A stretch of 55,849 nt of DNA, taken from assembly GCA_021324545.1 (NCBI GenBank), contig JAJPIX010000015.1:1-55849 (forward strand). Reading direction: 5' to 3'. Positions 45,576 through 54,104 of the stretch are shown here, in pieces. Origin of the DNA: Alphaproteobacteria bacterium (GTDB lineage Bacteria; Pseudomonadota; Alphaproteobacteria; Micropepsales; Micropepsaceae). Each line of letters opens with the position of its first letter. The first letter of the stretch is position 1. Position numbers and translations under genes: made by a program. The notes under the pieces are model-generated. The model searched no databases, had not been told where the DNA came from, and saw only the letters and a program-made list of their open reading frames with translations.

Positions 45576-45650
45576 TGGTGCCGGAGGAGAGAATTGAACT
45601 CTCGACCTACCCCTTACCAAGGGGTTGCGCTACCACTACGCTACTCCGGC
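45576..45650 (-). tRNA. tRNA-Thr (GGU anticodon), CCA encoded
   Basis: Read on the minus strand: acceptor GCCGGAG/CTCCGGC, D-arm GCGTAGTGGTAGCGC, anticodon stem ACCCC/GGGGT with loop TTGGTAA (anticodon GGT), T-arm GAGAG-TTCAATT-CTCTC, discriminator A and genomic CCA. All stems pair. It starts 19 bp after the aminotransferase start codon in the same orientation. Confidence 0.95.
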
Positions 45651-45730
45651 GGCCTTGGGCGGACGAATTCAGGCGATCGCCCCGGGGCGAGAGGCTATAG
45701 CCGATCAAGGACGGAAAGGGAAAGACCCGC

Positions 45731-45892
45731 ATGAAGCCCGATGCGCGGAAGGAGCGTCTGGCCGCGGCATTGCGCGAAAACCTGCGTCGCCGCAAGGCGC
45801 GCGAGCGCGCGCTGGCCGGGCGCCGGGACGCGGCCGCCGAACCTCCGCCGAATCCCCGCCCGAATAAAGACAAGAAACCCGGCTTAACCTGA
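45731..45892 (+). CDS. Small basic protein upstream of murA
   Basis: 53 residues: MKPDARKERLAAALRENLRR, then RKARERALAGRR and a Pro/Lys-rich tail ending KKPGLT. Strongly cationic helix followed by a disordered tail. Similar small arginine-rich ORFs ahead of murA occur in other alphaproteobacteria; function unknown. The in-frame ATG has AAGGGAAAG upstream. Ends 81 bp before murA. Confidence 0.6.
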   Translation: MKPDARKERLAAALRENLRRRKARERALAGRRDAAAEPPPNPRPNKDKKPGLT

Positions 45893-45973
45893 TCCGCATG
45901 CGGCGTTGTTTGCCAGGCCACAGCCGCGCTACAAGCGAAGGCGGCGCGGGCTTTGCGCCGGGCGTGAGGGGTT

Positions 45974-47248
45974 ATGGACCGGATCCGGATCAGCGGCGGC
46001 AGGCGCCTGAAGGGCGAGATCGCCATTAGCGGCGCGAAAAACGCGGCCCTTCCGCTCATGGCTGCCGCGCTGCTGACCGATGAGACGCTGACGCTTGTCA
46101 ACGCGCCGAACCTTTCCGATGTCGCCTTCATGGGGGACCTCCTGCGCGGCCTTGGCGTAGGCGCCACCTATTCGCGCGCCAACGGCGATGGCGGGCGCTG
46201 GGACTTGCGCGCGGCGGACCTTAAGAGCACGACCGCCGATTACGATGTCGTGCGCAAGATGCGCGCGAGCTTCCTGGTCCTGGGGCCGCTTCTTGCGCGC
46301 GCGGGCCATGCCAAGGTTTCGCTTCCCGGCGGATGCGCCATCGGCGCACGCCCGGTGGATCTGCATCTGAAGGCCTTCGAAGCAATGGGGGCTTCGATCG
46401 AATTGTCCGACGGATATGCTATTGCCAGCGCAAATCGCGGCTTGAAGGGCGCGCGTATCGAATTTCCCTTCGTCTCGGTCGGCGCCACTGAAAACACGCT
46501 GATGGCTGCGTCGCTGGCAAGCGGCCAGACCGTGATTGAAAACGCGGCCCGGGAACCGGAGATCGGCGATCTTGGACGCTGCCTGATTGCCATGGGCGCC
46601 AGGATCGCGGGCCTGGGCACGTCGTACATTACCGTGGATGGCGTCGATCGGCTGCATGGCGCACGGCATGCCGTGCTTCCAGACCGCATCGAAACCGGCA
46701 CCTTCGCGATAGCTGCGGCAATCGCCGGCGGCGAGATCGAACTGACGGGAACCCATTGCGATCTGATTGAATCGGTCATTCCGCTGCTCGCGCGCGCAGA
46801 TACGACCGTCAAGCCAACCAACCGCGGCATGACGGTTTACCGCAACGGCAGCCGGCCCATCGCCGCCGATGTGGAAACTGCGCCATTCCCCGGGTTCCCG
46901 ACCGACCTGCAGGCACAATTCATGGCCCTTATGACGACGGCGGACGGCACTTCGCGGATCCGCGAGACGATCTTCGAAAACCGGTTCATGCATGTGCCGG
47001 AACTTCTGCGCATGGGCGCCGACATTCATGTGCAGGGCGACACCGCGACGGTGAACGGCGTTGAACGCCTGAAGGGCGCGCCGGTCATGGCAACAGACCT
47101 GCGCGCGAGCGTGAGCCTTGTGCTGGCGGGGTTGGCAGCCGAAGGCGAAACCATCGTCAGCCGCGTTTATCATCTGGACCGCGGTTTCGAGCGGCTGGAG
47201 GAAAAGCTCTCCGCCGTCGGCGCGGATATCGAACGGCTGAAGGCATGA
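45974..47248 (+). CDS. murA: UDP-N-acetylglucosamine 1-carboxyvinyltransferase MurA
   Basis: 424 residues. [20 protein letters not shown], then [17 protein letters not shown] (Lys22-Asn23 for substrate binding), catalytic Cys121 in [16 protein letters not shown] (the fosfomycin target) and [18 protein letters not shown]. First committed step of peptidoglycan synthesis, in the cytoplasm. It overlaps the DUF2948 gene by four bases, the conserved alphaproteobacterial order. Confidence 0.97.
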   Translation: MDRIRISGGRRLKGEIAISGAKNAALPLMAAALLTDETLTLVNAPNLSDVAFMGDLLRGLGVGATYSRANGDGGRWDLRAADLKSTTADYDVVRKMRASFLVLGPLLARAGHAKVSLPGGCAIGARPVDLHLKAFEAMGASIELSDGYAIASANRGLKGARIEFPFVSVGATENTLMAASLASGQTVIENAAREPEIGDLGRCLIAMGARIAGLGTSYITVDGVDRLHGARHAVLPDRIETGTFAIAAAIAGGEIELTGTHCDLIESVIPLLARADTTVKPTNRGMTVYRNGSRPIAADVETAPFPGFPTDLQAQFMALMTTADGTSRIRETIFENRFMHVPELLRMGADIHVQGDTATVNGVERLKGAPVMATDLRASVSLVLAGLAAEGETIVSRVYHLDRGFERLEEKLSAVGADIERLKA

Positions 47249-47691
47249 CACGCGAAATTCTGGCGGCCGAGGACGCCGAAGACCTGAACGTGATATCCGC
47301 GACCCTGCAGGACGCCGTGGCGCAGGTGCGCGATCTCGTATGGCTTCCGAAAAGCAGGCGTTTTGCAGCCCTCTTCAACCGTTTCAAGTGGGAGGCGGCG
47401 AGCGGCAGCCGAAGCCGGAATCTTCGGGTACGCTCGGGGCTGCGTTTCGACTCTGTGCTTGCCGCGAAATCGCACAGGATCAATCGCGCCGCCCCGGAAG
47501 CGGTGCTTTCGCTGCTGGCGATCCGTTTCATACCTAAGGCGCCGGGCGATCCGGCCGGCACGGTGGAACTTGATTTTGCCGGCGGCGGGATCATCCGTCT
47601 GGAAGTGGAATGTATCAACGCCACACTGACGGACATGAGCGGCCCCTGGGCCGCGCGCGGCCGCCCGGCGCATGACACCGAAGAGGCGTGA
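47245..47691 (+). CDS. DUF2948 family protein
   Basis: 148 residues: [39 protein letters not shown] (Phe-Asn-Arg-Phe-Lys-Trp core of the family) and the C-terminal [20 protein letters not shown]. Unknown function, normally the gene after murA in alphaproteobacteria. The start overlaps the murA stop (ATGA), so translation is coupled. Confidence 0.87.
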   Translation: MTREILAAEDAEDLNVISATLQDAVAQVRDLVWLPKSRRFAALFNRFKWEAASGSRSRNLRVRSGLRFDSVLAAKSHRINRAAPEAVLSLLAIRFIPKAPGDPAGTVELDFAGGGIIRLEVECINATLTDMSGPWAARGRPAHDTEEA

Positions 47692-47721
47692 CGTCGCGCC
47701 GGAGAACAGGCATTGCGCGCC

Positions 47722-48201
47722 ATGACCGACGCCGCGTCCTTTCGAATCGCAAGCATCGTCCTCGACGAAAAAAGTGTCGTCAGGCGTACGCGCGAAATCG
47801 AACAGGAACGCGAGATCGCCGTATATGACCTGATGGAAGCAAATTATTTCCGTCCGGACGGATCGGATGGCGGTCCCTATCATCTTGTCCTGGGCGTCAA
47901 GGAAAACCGCATGATATTCGATGTGCGGCTGGAGGACGGGTCGGCTCACGCCCGCGTCGTTCTTTCCCTCACGCCGTTCCGGCGCGTGGTGAAGGACTAC
48001 TTCCTGGTCTGCGAGAACTACTTCAAGGCGATCCGCACGGCGCCGCCTTCGCAGATCGAAGCGCTCGATATGGGCCGGCGCGGATTGCACAACGAAGGCT
48101 CGGAACTCCTGCGCGAACGCCTGAAAAACAAGATCGAGGTCGATCTGGAAACGGCGCGCCGCCTCTTCACGCTCATTTGCGTCCTGCATCTGAAAGGCTG
48201 A
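47722..48201 (+). CDS. UPF0262 family protein
   Basis: 159 residues from ATG 47722 (a TTG nine bases earlier is in frame but not needed). REIEQEREIAVYDLMEANYF, GPYHLVLGVKENRMIFDVRL, TPFRRVVKDYFLVCENYFKA and MGRRGLHNEGSELLRERL are the full family pattern. Unknown function. In many relatives hisD separates DUF2948 from this gene; here only 30 bp do. Confidence 0.9.
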   Translation: MTDAASFRIASIVLDEKSVVRRTREIEQEREIAVYDLMEANYFRPDGSDGGPYHLVLGVKENRMIFDVRLEDGSAHARVVLSLTPFRRVVKDYFLVCENYFKAIRTAPPSQIEALDMGRRGLHNEGSELLRERLKNKIEVDLETARRLFTLICVLHLKG

Positions 48202-48336
48202 CAGCGCCACCGATTCGCCACATTCCCGGCTGGACGCTGCGGAACCGCCAACGCCAGCAGACCGTTTGTTTCCGTGAGAAACCGGCGGGCGCAGGCGGTG
48301 GTCGCGCGAGGGGATTTTTGCGAAGGAGACATTCAA

Positions 48337-48762
48337 ATGGCCAAAGTATCTTTGCTGTTGTTGGGCGCCGTGATTGCCGGGGCTGCCGGGGCGGGTTTCG
48401 CCTTTCCGGCTGCAGCCCAAGACAGGCAGGAAGAGGTGATCGTTACGGCGCCGCCCCTGAACGCCGAAAGCACGAGATTGAACGGACCGCTGGAAAAAGT
48501 GTCACTGTCCACCGAAGTGCCTTATGGCGACCTCGATCTGACAAGACGGCATGACGCCCGCATCTTGCGCGCGCGCGTCCGCGATGCCGCATACCAGACT
48601 TGTGCACAGCTGGCGCAAGCCTATCCCGTGTATCAGATGACGAGCGCGCCTTCGTGCGTCCGCGCCGCCCTCAGCAGTGGAATGCCCAAGGCCGAAGAAG
48701 CGATCGACAGCGCACGCATTGGCGAACGTTACAACGCAGCTTATTACGGCTACGAGCGGTAG
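48337..48762 (+). CDS. UrcA-family secreted protein
   Basis: 141 residues with a signal peptide (KVSLLLLGAVIAGAAGAGFA, cut near AAAQ). The UrcA core VPYGDLDLTRRHDARILRAR, then VRDAAYQTC and SCVRAALSS follows, with two Cys that may pair. UrcA proteins are alphaproteobacterial, periplasmic and of unknown function. AAGGAGA lies just before ATG 48337. It converges with the DUF885 gene over a strong inverted repeat. Confidence 0.85.
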   Translation: MAKVSLLLLGAVIAGAAGAGFAFPAAAQDRQEEVIVTAPPLNAESTRLNGPLEKVSLSTEVPYGDLDLTRRHDARILRARVRDAAYQTCAQLAQAYPVYQMTSAPSCVRAALSSGMPKAEEAIDSARIGERYNAAYYGYER

Positions 48763-48768
48763 GCCGGC

Positions 48769-48807
48769 ATTGCGCAGGCAAGGCTATCCGGCTTTTGCCT
48801 GCGCAAT
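48769..48807. terminator. 13-bp perfect inverted repeat between convergent genes, probable bidirectional terminator
   Basis: ATTGCGCAGGCAA and TTGCCTGCGCAAT flank 13 bases. The stem contains the last codons of the DUF885 gene (stop at 48784-48786) and starts seven bases after the UrcA stop. On the plus strand it is followed by ATAGCG, without a T-run, so termination would be factor-assisted. Confidence 0.55.
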
Positions 48808-50604
48808 ATAGCGATCGATCACCTGGTCAAGGATATCCAGCGGCACGCGCCCGCAATCGAGTCCGGCCGAATGGAAGTCTTTGATGCTGTAACGCGCACC
48901 GAGCGCCGCCTTTGCGCGTTCCCGCGCCTTGACCCACACGGTGTGACCGATCTTGTAACTGCACGCCTGACCAGGCGTGACGCAGTAGCGTTCGACCTCG
49001 CGCGCAGCAAACGTTGGCGCGTTGCCGCCATGCTCCACAAAATACCGGATGGCCTGATCGCGCGTCCATCGCAGACTGTGTATTCCCGTATCCACCACGC
49101 AGCGATTGGCGCGAAAAAGCTGGAAATTCAGATAGCCGATCCGGCCCAGCGGATCGTCTTCGTACATCCCGATTTCATCCGCCAGCTGTTCGGCATAAAG
49201 CGCCCAGCCCTCCGCATAGCCGGAAAAGCCGATCGTCTTTCGCAGAAGAGGAAGGTTCTTGTTGGACAGTGCGAGCCCGCCCTCGAGCTGATGGCCGGGC
49301 AGGCCTTCATGGAAAACCGTGGTGGAAAGCGCCCATTTCGGCCACTCCGCGCTGTTGTGCAGATTGAAATACACGATCCCGGGCCGTGACCCGTCGAGCG
49401 CGGGCCCCTGGCTGAAGGCGGACGACGCGCCGGCTTCTGTCGCGGCCGGCACGCGGCGCACTTCAAAGGAATAAGGCGGCAACCGGTTGAACACCGATGG
49501 AAGCTTCGGCCTGATCTCGGAGAGGCGCTGATTGCAGTACGCGATCTCATCCGCCTTGCCGGCATCTGTGTTGGGATAGATCGATTTCGGATCGTGGTAG
49601 AGCGCCAGGATGCGCTCGGCCACAGTGCCCTTGGTCATCCCCTGCGCCTTCAGCAGCCCGTCAATGCGCGCCGTGATTTCCGCCGCCTGATCGAGGCCAA
49701 GCTCGTGGATCTGCGCCGACGTCATGTTTGTTGTCGTCGCGGAATGGAGCGAAGCAGCGTAATACGCTTCGCCCTCCTTGAGCTTCCACAGCCCGGCATC
49801 AGAGGTGGCCGTCGCGCGCATGGCTTTGGTCTGCGCGATCTGCCGTTCCATCGCCGGTGCAATCCGGGTCGTGTAAATCCGGGCCGCCTTCTTCGCATAG
49901 TCGTCCGAAAGTCCCCTCGCCTTCGCGCGCCTGGCGATTGACGTGACCAGCAGGGATTCGTCGGCGGCGACGTGGAAGGCATTCATCTGCTCAAGCGCGC
50001 GATCCAGAATGAAGTCGGGCGGCGCCACGCCTTCGGCACTGTCGTGTTTCATGCGCTCGGTGTCGTCATCGAGCTGGCCCGCGAAGGCGTCGAGGCGCGA
50101 AAGATAGGCGTCGCAATCTTCCGCCGTTTCGATCCTGTGCTTGGTGTCCATGAAATCCGGGAACGTCTGGTAAACGCCGGTCAGCTGGCTCACCACATAG
50201 GGCGACGGCCCAAACGAGGAACCGCCAAAGTCAAACGCCGCAATCGCGGCACGGGATTCGCCCACGTACACGAGAGTGTCGTAGTTCACCTTGTCCATGC
50301 CGCTGAGCCCGGATGCATCGATCGCCTTCAGGCGGGACAACTGTGAGGCATTCAGTGCCTTGGCGGCGGCAACCCCGGCGAGCGATTCATCGCGCAACTT
50401 GTATTTGAGGGCCGCGTTGGCGCCTGTGTCGAGCCCGAGGAGCGTGGCGCTCTCGGGGCTCTGATTCAGGTTTTCGCGGAAAAAAGCGTCCATCAGCGCA
50501 TTCAGGCGTGCGGCAGGGCCGGCCTCGGCGCCGCGCGCAGACTGAACCGAATAGACAAGAGCCGCCGACGCAGCCGACGACAGGAGTTCACGGCGATTGA
50601 GCAT
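48784..50604 (-). CDS. DUF885 family exported metallopeptidase-like protein
   Basis: 606 residues. The N-terminus [20 protein letters not shown] has a twin-arginine-type RR followed by a hydrophobic stretch, suggesting Tat export. The gluzincin-like motif [15 protein letters not shown] holds HExxH in the variant HEGLPGH form, and [20 protein letters not shown] carries the third ligand region. A family with carboxypeptidase-like members. It runs against infA and maf. ATG 50604 fits the signal; the frame is open 21 codons upstream. Confidence 0.87.
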   Translation of the reverse strand: MLNRRELLSSAASAALVYSVQSARGAEAGPAARLNALMDAFFRENLNQSPESATLLGLDTGANAALKYKLRDESLAGVAAAKALNASQLSRLKAIDASGLSGMDKVNYDTLVYVGESRAAIAAFDFGGSSFGPSPYVVSQLTGVYQTFPDFMDTKHRIETAEDCDAYLSRLDAFAGQLDDDTERMKHDSAEGVAPPDFILDRALEQMNAFHVAADESLLVTSIARRAKARGLSDDYAKKAARIYTTRIAPAMERQIAQTKAMRATATSDAGLWKLKEGEAYYAASLHSATTTNMTSAQIHELGLDQAAEITARIDGLLKAQGMTKGTVAERILALYHDPKSIYPNTDAGKADEIAYCNQRLSEIRPKLPSVFNRLPPYSFEVRRVPAATEAGASSAFSQGPALDGSRPGIVYFNLHNSAEWPKWALSTTVFHEGLPGHQLEGGLALSNKNLPLLRKTIGFSGYAEGWALYAEQLADEIGMYEDDPLGRIGYLNFQLFRANRCVVDTGIHSLRWTRDQAIRYFVEHGGNAPTFAAREVERYCVTPGQACSYKIGHTVWVKARERAKAALGARYSIKDFHSAGLDCGRVPLDILDQVIDRYIAQAKAG

Positions 50605-50793
50605 GAAATTGACCCCCTCGTTTTCCGGCAGCATAGCGACCGGTCGCCATATCGCGGCGCAAAACAATGTCGCAATTCTTGTCAGGGCGCCGGCGAAGCC
50701 TCGGGAACGCCCTGTGCTGGCGGTCTAAGGCCTTGCCTTGATTTTGGCCGCGTTCGGTGCAATCTCCGCACCCGATCAATCGCCAGGGGACGA

Positions 50794-51012
50794 ATGGCAA
50801 AGGAAGAACTGCTGGAATTTCCGGGCACCGTGAGCGAGCTGCTCCCGAACGCGACCTTTCGCGTGAAGCTGGAAAATGGCCATGAGATCATTGCCCACAC
50901 TGCCGGAAAGATGCGAAAGAACCGCATCCGCGTGCTGACCGGCGACAAGGTGCTCGTGGAGATGACGCCCTATGACCTCACAAAAGGGCGTATCACCTAT
51001 CGCTTCAAATAG
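50794..51012 (+). CDS. infA: Translation initiation factor IF-1
   Basis: 72 residues, one S1/OB fold: [40 protein letters not shown] and [30 protein letters not shown]. Near-universal length. AGGGGACGA lies ahead of ATG 50794. maf starts inside its last codons. Confidence 0.97.
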   Translation: MAKEELLEFPGTVSELLPNATFRVKLENGHEIIAHTAGKMRKNRIRVLTGDKVLVEMTPYDLTKGRITYRFK

Positions 51013-51598
51013 GACGGTTGTCGCGGCTCGGCCGCGGCTGGTGCTGGCGAGCGGCAGCCCGCGTCGCGTTGCATTGCTCAAACAGGCCGGGATCAGACCC
51101 GACAAGGTGTTGCCGTCGGACATCGACGAGTCGCCCCGGCGAAAGGAATTCCCGCGCACGCAGGCGGCGCGCCTTGCCGTCTCCAAGGCCAGGGCCATCC
51201 GGGAACCGGGCGCGCTGATTCTGGCAGCAGACACAGTTGTGGCTTGCGGGCGCCGCAGCCTGCCGAAGGCCCAAAACGATCATGACGTGCGCCGTTGCCT
51301 GGAGCTCCTCTCCGGGCGGCGCCATCAGGTGATCACAGCTGTGGCCGCAATCGATCCGACCGGGCACCCTCACGTTCGCGTTGTCGTGACGCGCGTGTCA
51401 TTTGCACGACTCAGTCAGACTGACATTCAGTCATATGTGGCAAGTGGCGAAGGGCTGGGGAAAGCAGGCGGTTACGCCATCCAGGGCCGCGCGGAGACAT
51501 TCGTGCGCCAGCTGAACGGTTCGTATTCAAATGTTGTGGGTCTGCCTCTTTTCGAGACGATCGCGCTGTTAAGGGGCTGCGGCTATTCCATTCCATGA
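50972..51598 (+). CDS. Maf-family nucleoside triphosphate pyrophosphatase
   Basis: 208 residues if ATG 50972 is used, with the Maf core [18 protein letters not shown] starting near residue 24. [20 protein letters not shown] holds the catalytic Asp, followed by [14 protein letters not shown], then [18 protein letters not shown]. Hydrolyses non-canonical or regular NTPs (dTTP/UTP type). No start of the normal kind lies closer to the core except GTG 51041, which would trim the first strand; the upstream start overlaps infA by 41 bp in another frame. The exact start is uncertain. Confidence 0.85.
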   Translation: MTSQKGVSPIASNRTVVAARPRLVLASGSPRRVALLKQAGIRPDKVLPSDIDESPRRKEFPRTQAARLAVSKARAIREPGALILAADTVVACGRRSLPKAQNDHDVRRCLELLSGRRHQVITAVAAIDPTGHPHVRVVVTRVSFARLSQTDIQSYVASGEGLGKAGGYAIQGRAETFVRQLNGSYSNVVGLPLFETIALLRGCGYSIP

Positions 51599-51632
51599 TA
51601 AGCTTGGACTGCTGCTATTAACTTTGCGATTC

Positions 51633-53156
51633 ATGAAAGATGTGCTGATCAACGCAGGCGCGGCGGAAATCCGCGTGGCGATTGTGGAAGGCGGACGCCT
51701 GCAGGAGCTGTTCCTGGAACGCACGCTGGGGCTTGAAGATTCCGATGTCAAAAAAAAGAACGGACGCAGCGGTCACAGCCTGATCGGGAACATCATTCTG
51801 GGACGCGTGCAGCGCGTGCTGCCCGGAATGCAGGCGGCCTTCGTCGATATCGGCATGGATCGCGCCGGCTTCCTCGGCGCGCGGGAAGCGCGATGCCTTG
51901 CCGACCTTCCGGGCTTCGACGACGAACGCGCCCCAAAAATCGGCGATTGCGTGCACGAAGGCGAAGAGATCATCGTGCAGGTGGTGAAAGATCCGATCGG
52001 CGAAAAGGGCGCGCGTCTTTCTGCAAACGTCACCATTCCGGGGCGCCTCCTCGTCATGGTCCCAAACCAGCCCGGCATCGCGTTGTCGCGCCGCATCGAA
52101 GACGAGGCCGAACGGGCACGGCTTCTGGCGTTGGGCGAGCAAATGGTCGCGGAAACCAACGGCACGCTCGTTCCGGGCGCCGGATATATCGTGCGCAGCG
52201 CGGCCATCGGGGCAAGCCTTGCCGATATGCGCGAAGACGCGGAACGGCTGGCGGAGGCCTGGCGGCCGGTGATGGCGAAGTGGCAACGCGCGAAGGCTCC
52301 GGCCGTGCTGTATCACGACCTTGACCCGGTCGAGCGCACGATGCGGGACGAAGTGGATGCGCAGACCCGGCGGGTGCTGATCGATGACCGGCCGGCGTTC
52401 GAGGCTGCGCTGGCCTATATCCGCCGCACAATGCCGGATGCCGAACGCAAGCTCGAGCTGTTTGAAGGGCCGGGCATGCTGTTCGATCTCTACGATATCG
52501 AAGATGAAATCGAGCAGCTGACAAGGCCGCGCATCCCGCTCAAATCGGGCGGCTGGATCACGATCGAAGGCACCGAGGCGCTTTCTGCGATCGACGTGAA
52601 TTCCGGCAGCTACACGGCGGCCACCGGGCTTGAGGAAACCAGCCTTGCCGTAAATCTGGAGGCGGCGGACGAGATCGGCCGTCAGATCATCCTGCGCGGG
52701 ATCGGCGGATTGATCGTTGTCGACTTCATCCATCTCAACGATCCCGAAAATATCGCAAGGGTTCTCGACACCCTGAAAGCAAGCCTGGCGCGCGATCGTA
52801 CGCCCGCACAAATTCTGCCGATGTCGGAATTCGGGCTGGTGGAGATCACGCGCAAGCGGCTGCGGGACCCGCTGATCAAGCTGATGACCGAGTGCTGCCG
52901 CTCCTGCGAGGCCACGGGCCGCAAGCACACGCGGGAAGCCGTGGCGCTCGATATCATTCGCCGTGTGGAGCGCGAGGCGCGCGCCGCGCCCGGGAAGGCT
53001 GTGCATGTTCGCGCGGCGCCCGATGTGGTGGAATGGATCACGGCCCGGGAGAACGAAATCCGGGCGGGTTTGGCCAGGCGCGGCGCCCCGCGTGTGAGTT
53101 TCGAGGCACGCGATGAATTTGCGCGCGAGGGGTTCGATGCCGCAATCACGGCCTGA
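51633..53156 (+). CDS. rng: Ribonuclease G (RNase E/G family)
   Basis: 507 residues, short (RNase G-like, without a long C-terminal scaffold). An N-terminal S1 part with IILGRVQRVLPGMQAAFVDI, GEEIIVQVVKDPIGEKGARL and SANVTIPGRLLVM, then the catalytic part with GGWITIEGTEALSAIDVNSG, IVVDFIHLNDPENI (Mg-binding Asps) and the zinc-link CxxC in LMTECCRSCEATGRK. Processes rRNA precursors and mRNA. ATG 51633 was chosen over TTG 51624. yacG starts inside its end. Confidence 0.93.
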   Translation: MKDVLINAGAAEIRVAIVEGGRLQELFLERTLGLEDSDVKKKNGRSGHSLIGNIILGRVQRVLPGMQAAFVDIGMDRAGFLGAREARCLADLPGFDDERAPKIGDCVHEGEEIIVQVVKDPIGEKGARLSANVTIPGRLLVMVPNQPGIALSRRIEDEAERARLLALGEQMVAETNGTLVPGAGYIVRSAAIGASLADMREDAERLAEAWRPVMAKWQRAKAPAVLYHDLDPVERTMRDEVDAQTRRVLIDDRPAFEAALAYIRRTMPDAERKLELFEGPGMLFDLYDIEDEIEQLTRPRIPLKSGGWITIEGTEALSAIDVNSGSYTAATGLEETSLAVNLEAADEIGRQIILRGIGGLIVVDFIHLNDPENIARVLDTLKASLARDRTPAQILPMSEFGLVEITRKRLRDPLIKLMTECCRSCEATGRKHTREAVALDIIRRVEREARAAPGKAVHVRAAPDVVEWITARENEIRAGLARRGAPRVSFEARDEFAREGFDAAITA

Positions 53157-53340
53157 AAAAGCGACCGCATGTCCCATTTGCGGGAAGCCACGGAAGCGGG
53201 AGTTCCGGCCGTTCTGTTCCAGCCGCTGCGCGCAGATCGACCTCGGCCGCTGGCTGAAGGGCACCTATGTCATACCCGGCGAGCCCGCGAAAGAAATCCC
53301 GTCCGCCGAAGATGGCGATGACGGAGATTTGGAGAGCTAG
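53137..53340 (+). CDS. yacG: DNA gyrase inhibitor YacG (zinc-binding)
   Basis: 67 residues. The zinc ribbon is C12-x2-C15 (TACPICGKP) and C27-x3-C31 (FCSSRCAQIDLGRWL), followed by an acidic tail. Inhibits gyrase by binding GyrB in E. coli. ATG 53137 overlaps the rng 3' end by 20 bp. The usual infA-maf-rng-yacG order is intact. Confidence 0.9.
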   Translation: MPQSRPEKATACPICGKPRKREFRPFCSSRCAQIDLGRWLKGTYVIPGEPAKEIPSAEDGDDGDLES

Positions 53341-53344
53341 ATTC

Positions 53345-53761
53345 TTACTGGCCGAACGACAGCTTGCTCGACTGCGTCTCGCAGCAATCATGCACGAGGT
53401 TGGTTTGCATGGACATCAGCTGGAAGCGCGTGACTTGCCCCCACTGCTCCTGCCGGATGTCTTTCCACTCGCGCTCGGTGTGGCATTCCCGCTCTGCGCC
53501 AAGCCGGCTTCCGGTCGGCGGCGGGCCCATCCGGCAGATCGTGCGATTGAGATCAGCGGTCTCGTCGCTGGGCGCGGCCTTGGACGTCGGAACAATGAGA
53601 ACCGCCGGATAGGATTCGTCCGAAGCCGCAACCGGCGGGGTGCCGGCGTCATTCGCCCCAATGCTTGCGGGCCTGTTCGCAAGCGCCGGACCTGACAGGG
53701 CAATGCCCGCGCCCAAAACGGTCAACGCCGCAAGAAAGCTGATGCTACCGGCCTTTCGCAT
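53345..53761 (-). CDS. Secreted Cys-containing protein of unknown family
   Basis: 138 residues with a signal peptide (RKAGSISFLAALTVLGAGIA, cut near ALA-NRP). The mature part includes NRTICRMGPPPTGSRLGAER followed by ECHTEREWKDIRQEQ, a pattern of small exported proteins in alphaproteobacteria, with a C-terminal CC pair (HDCCETQ). Not identified further. Its stop is four bases from that of yacG. Confidence 0.7.
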   Translation of the reverse strand: MRKAGSISFLAALTVLGAGIALSGPALANRPASIGANDAGTPPVAASDESYPAVLIVPTSKAAPSDETADLNRTICRMGPPPTGSRLGAERECHTEREWKDIRQEQWGQVTRFQLMSMQTNLVHDCCETQSSKLSFGQ

Positions 53762-53943
53762 GGCACCTCAAATGAACGCCCGCTGCGCCCATTCCCCTCT
53801 TGCGGGCTAGGATACCAGACCCGGCGCTGGCCGCAACCGCGGTATTTGCCTGTGGCGCCACGCAAAATGCCTGCTCGGGCCGCGCTGGACATGGGTCGGG
53901 CCCTCGCTTAAAACCGCGCACTTCCGGTCGACGCAAAACGGTT

Positions 53944-54020
<77 letters not shown>

Positions 54021-54104
54021 CGACCCTGTTCGCCGATGTTCGCAGGCGTCCAAAAATCTATTGAATTTCAAGTGCTTATCGCATAATTTCCGTCGCGAGC
54101 GTCC

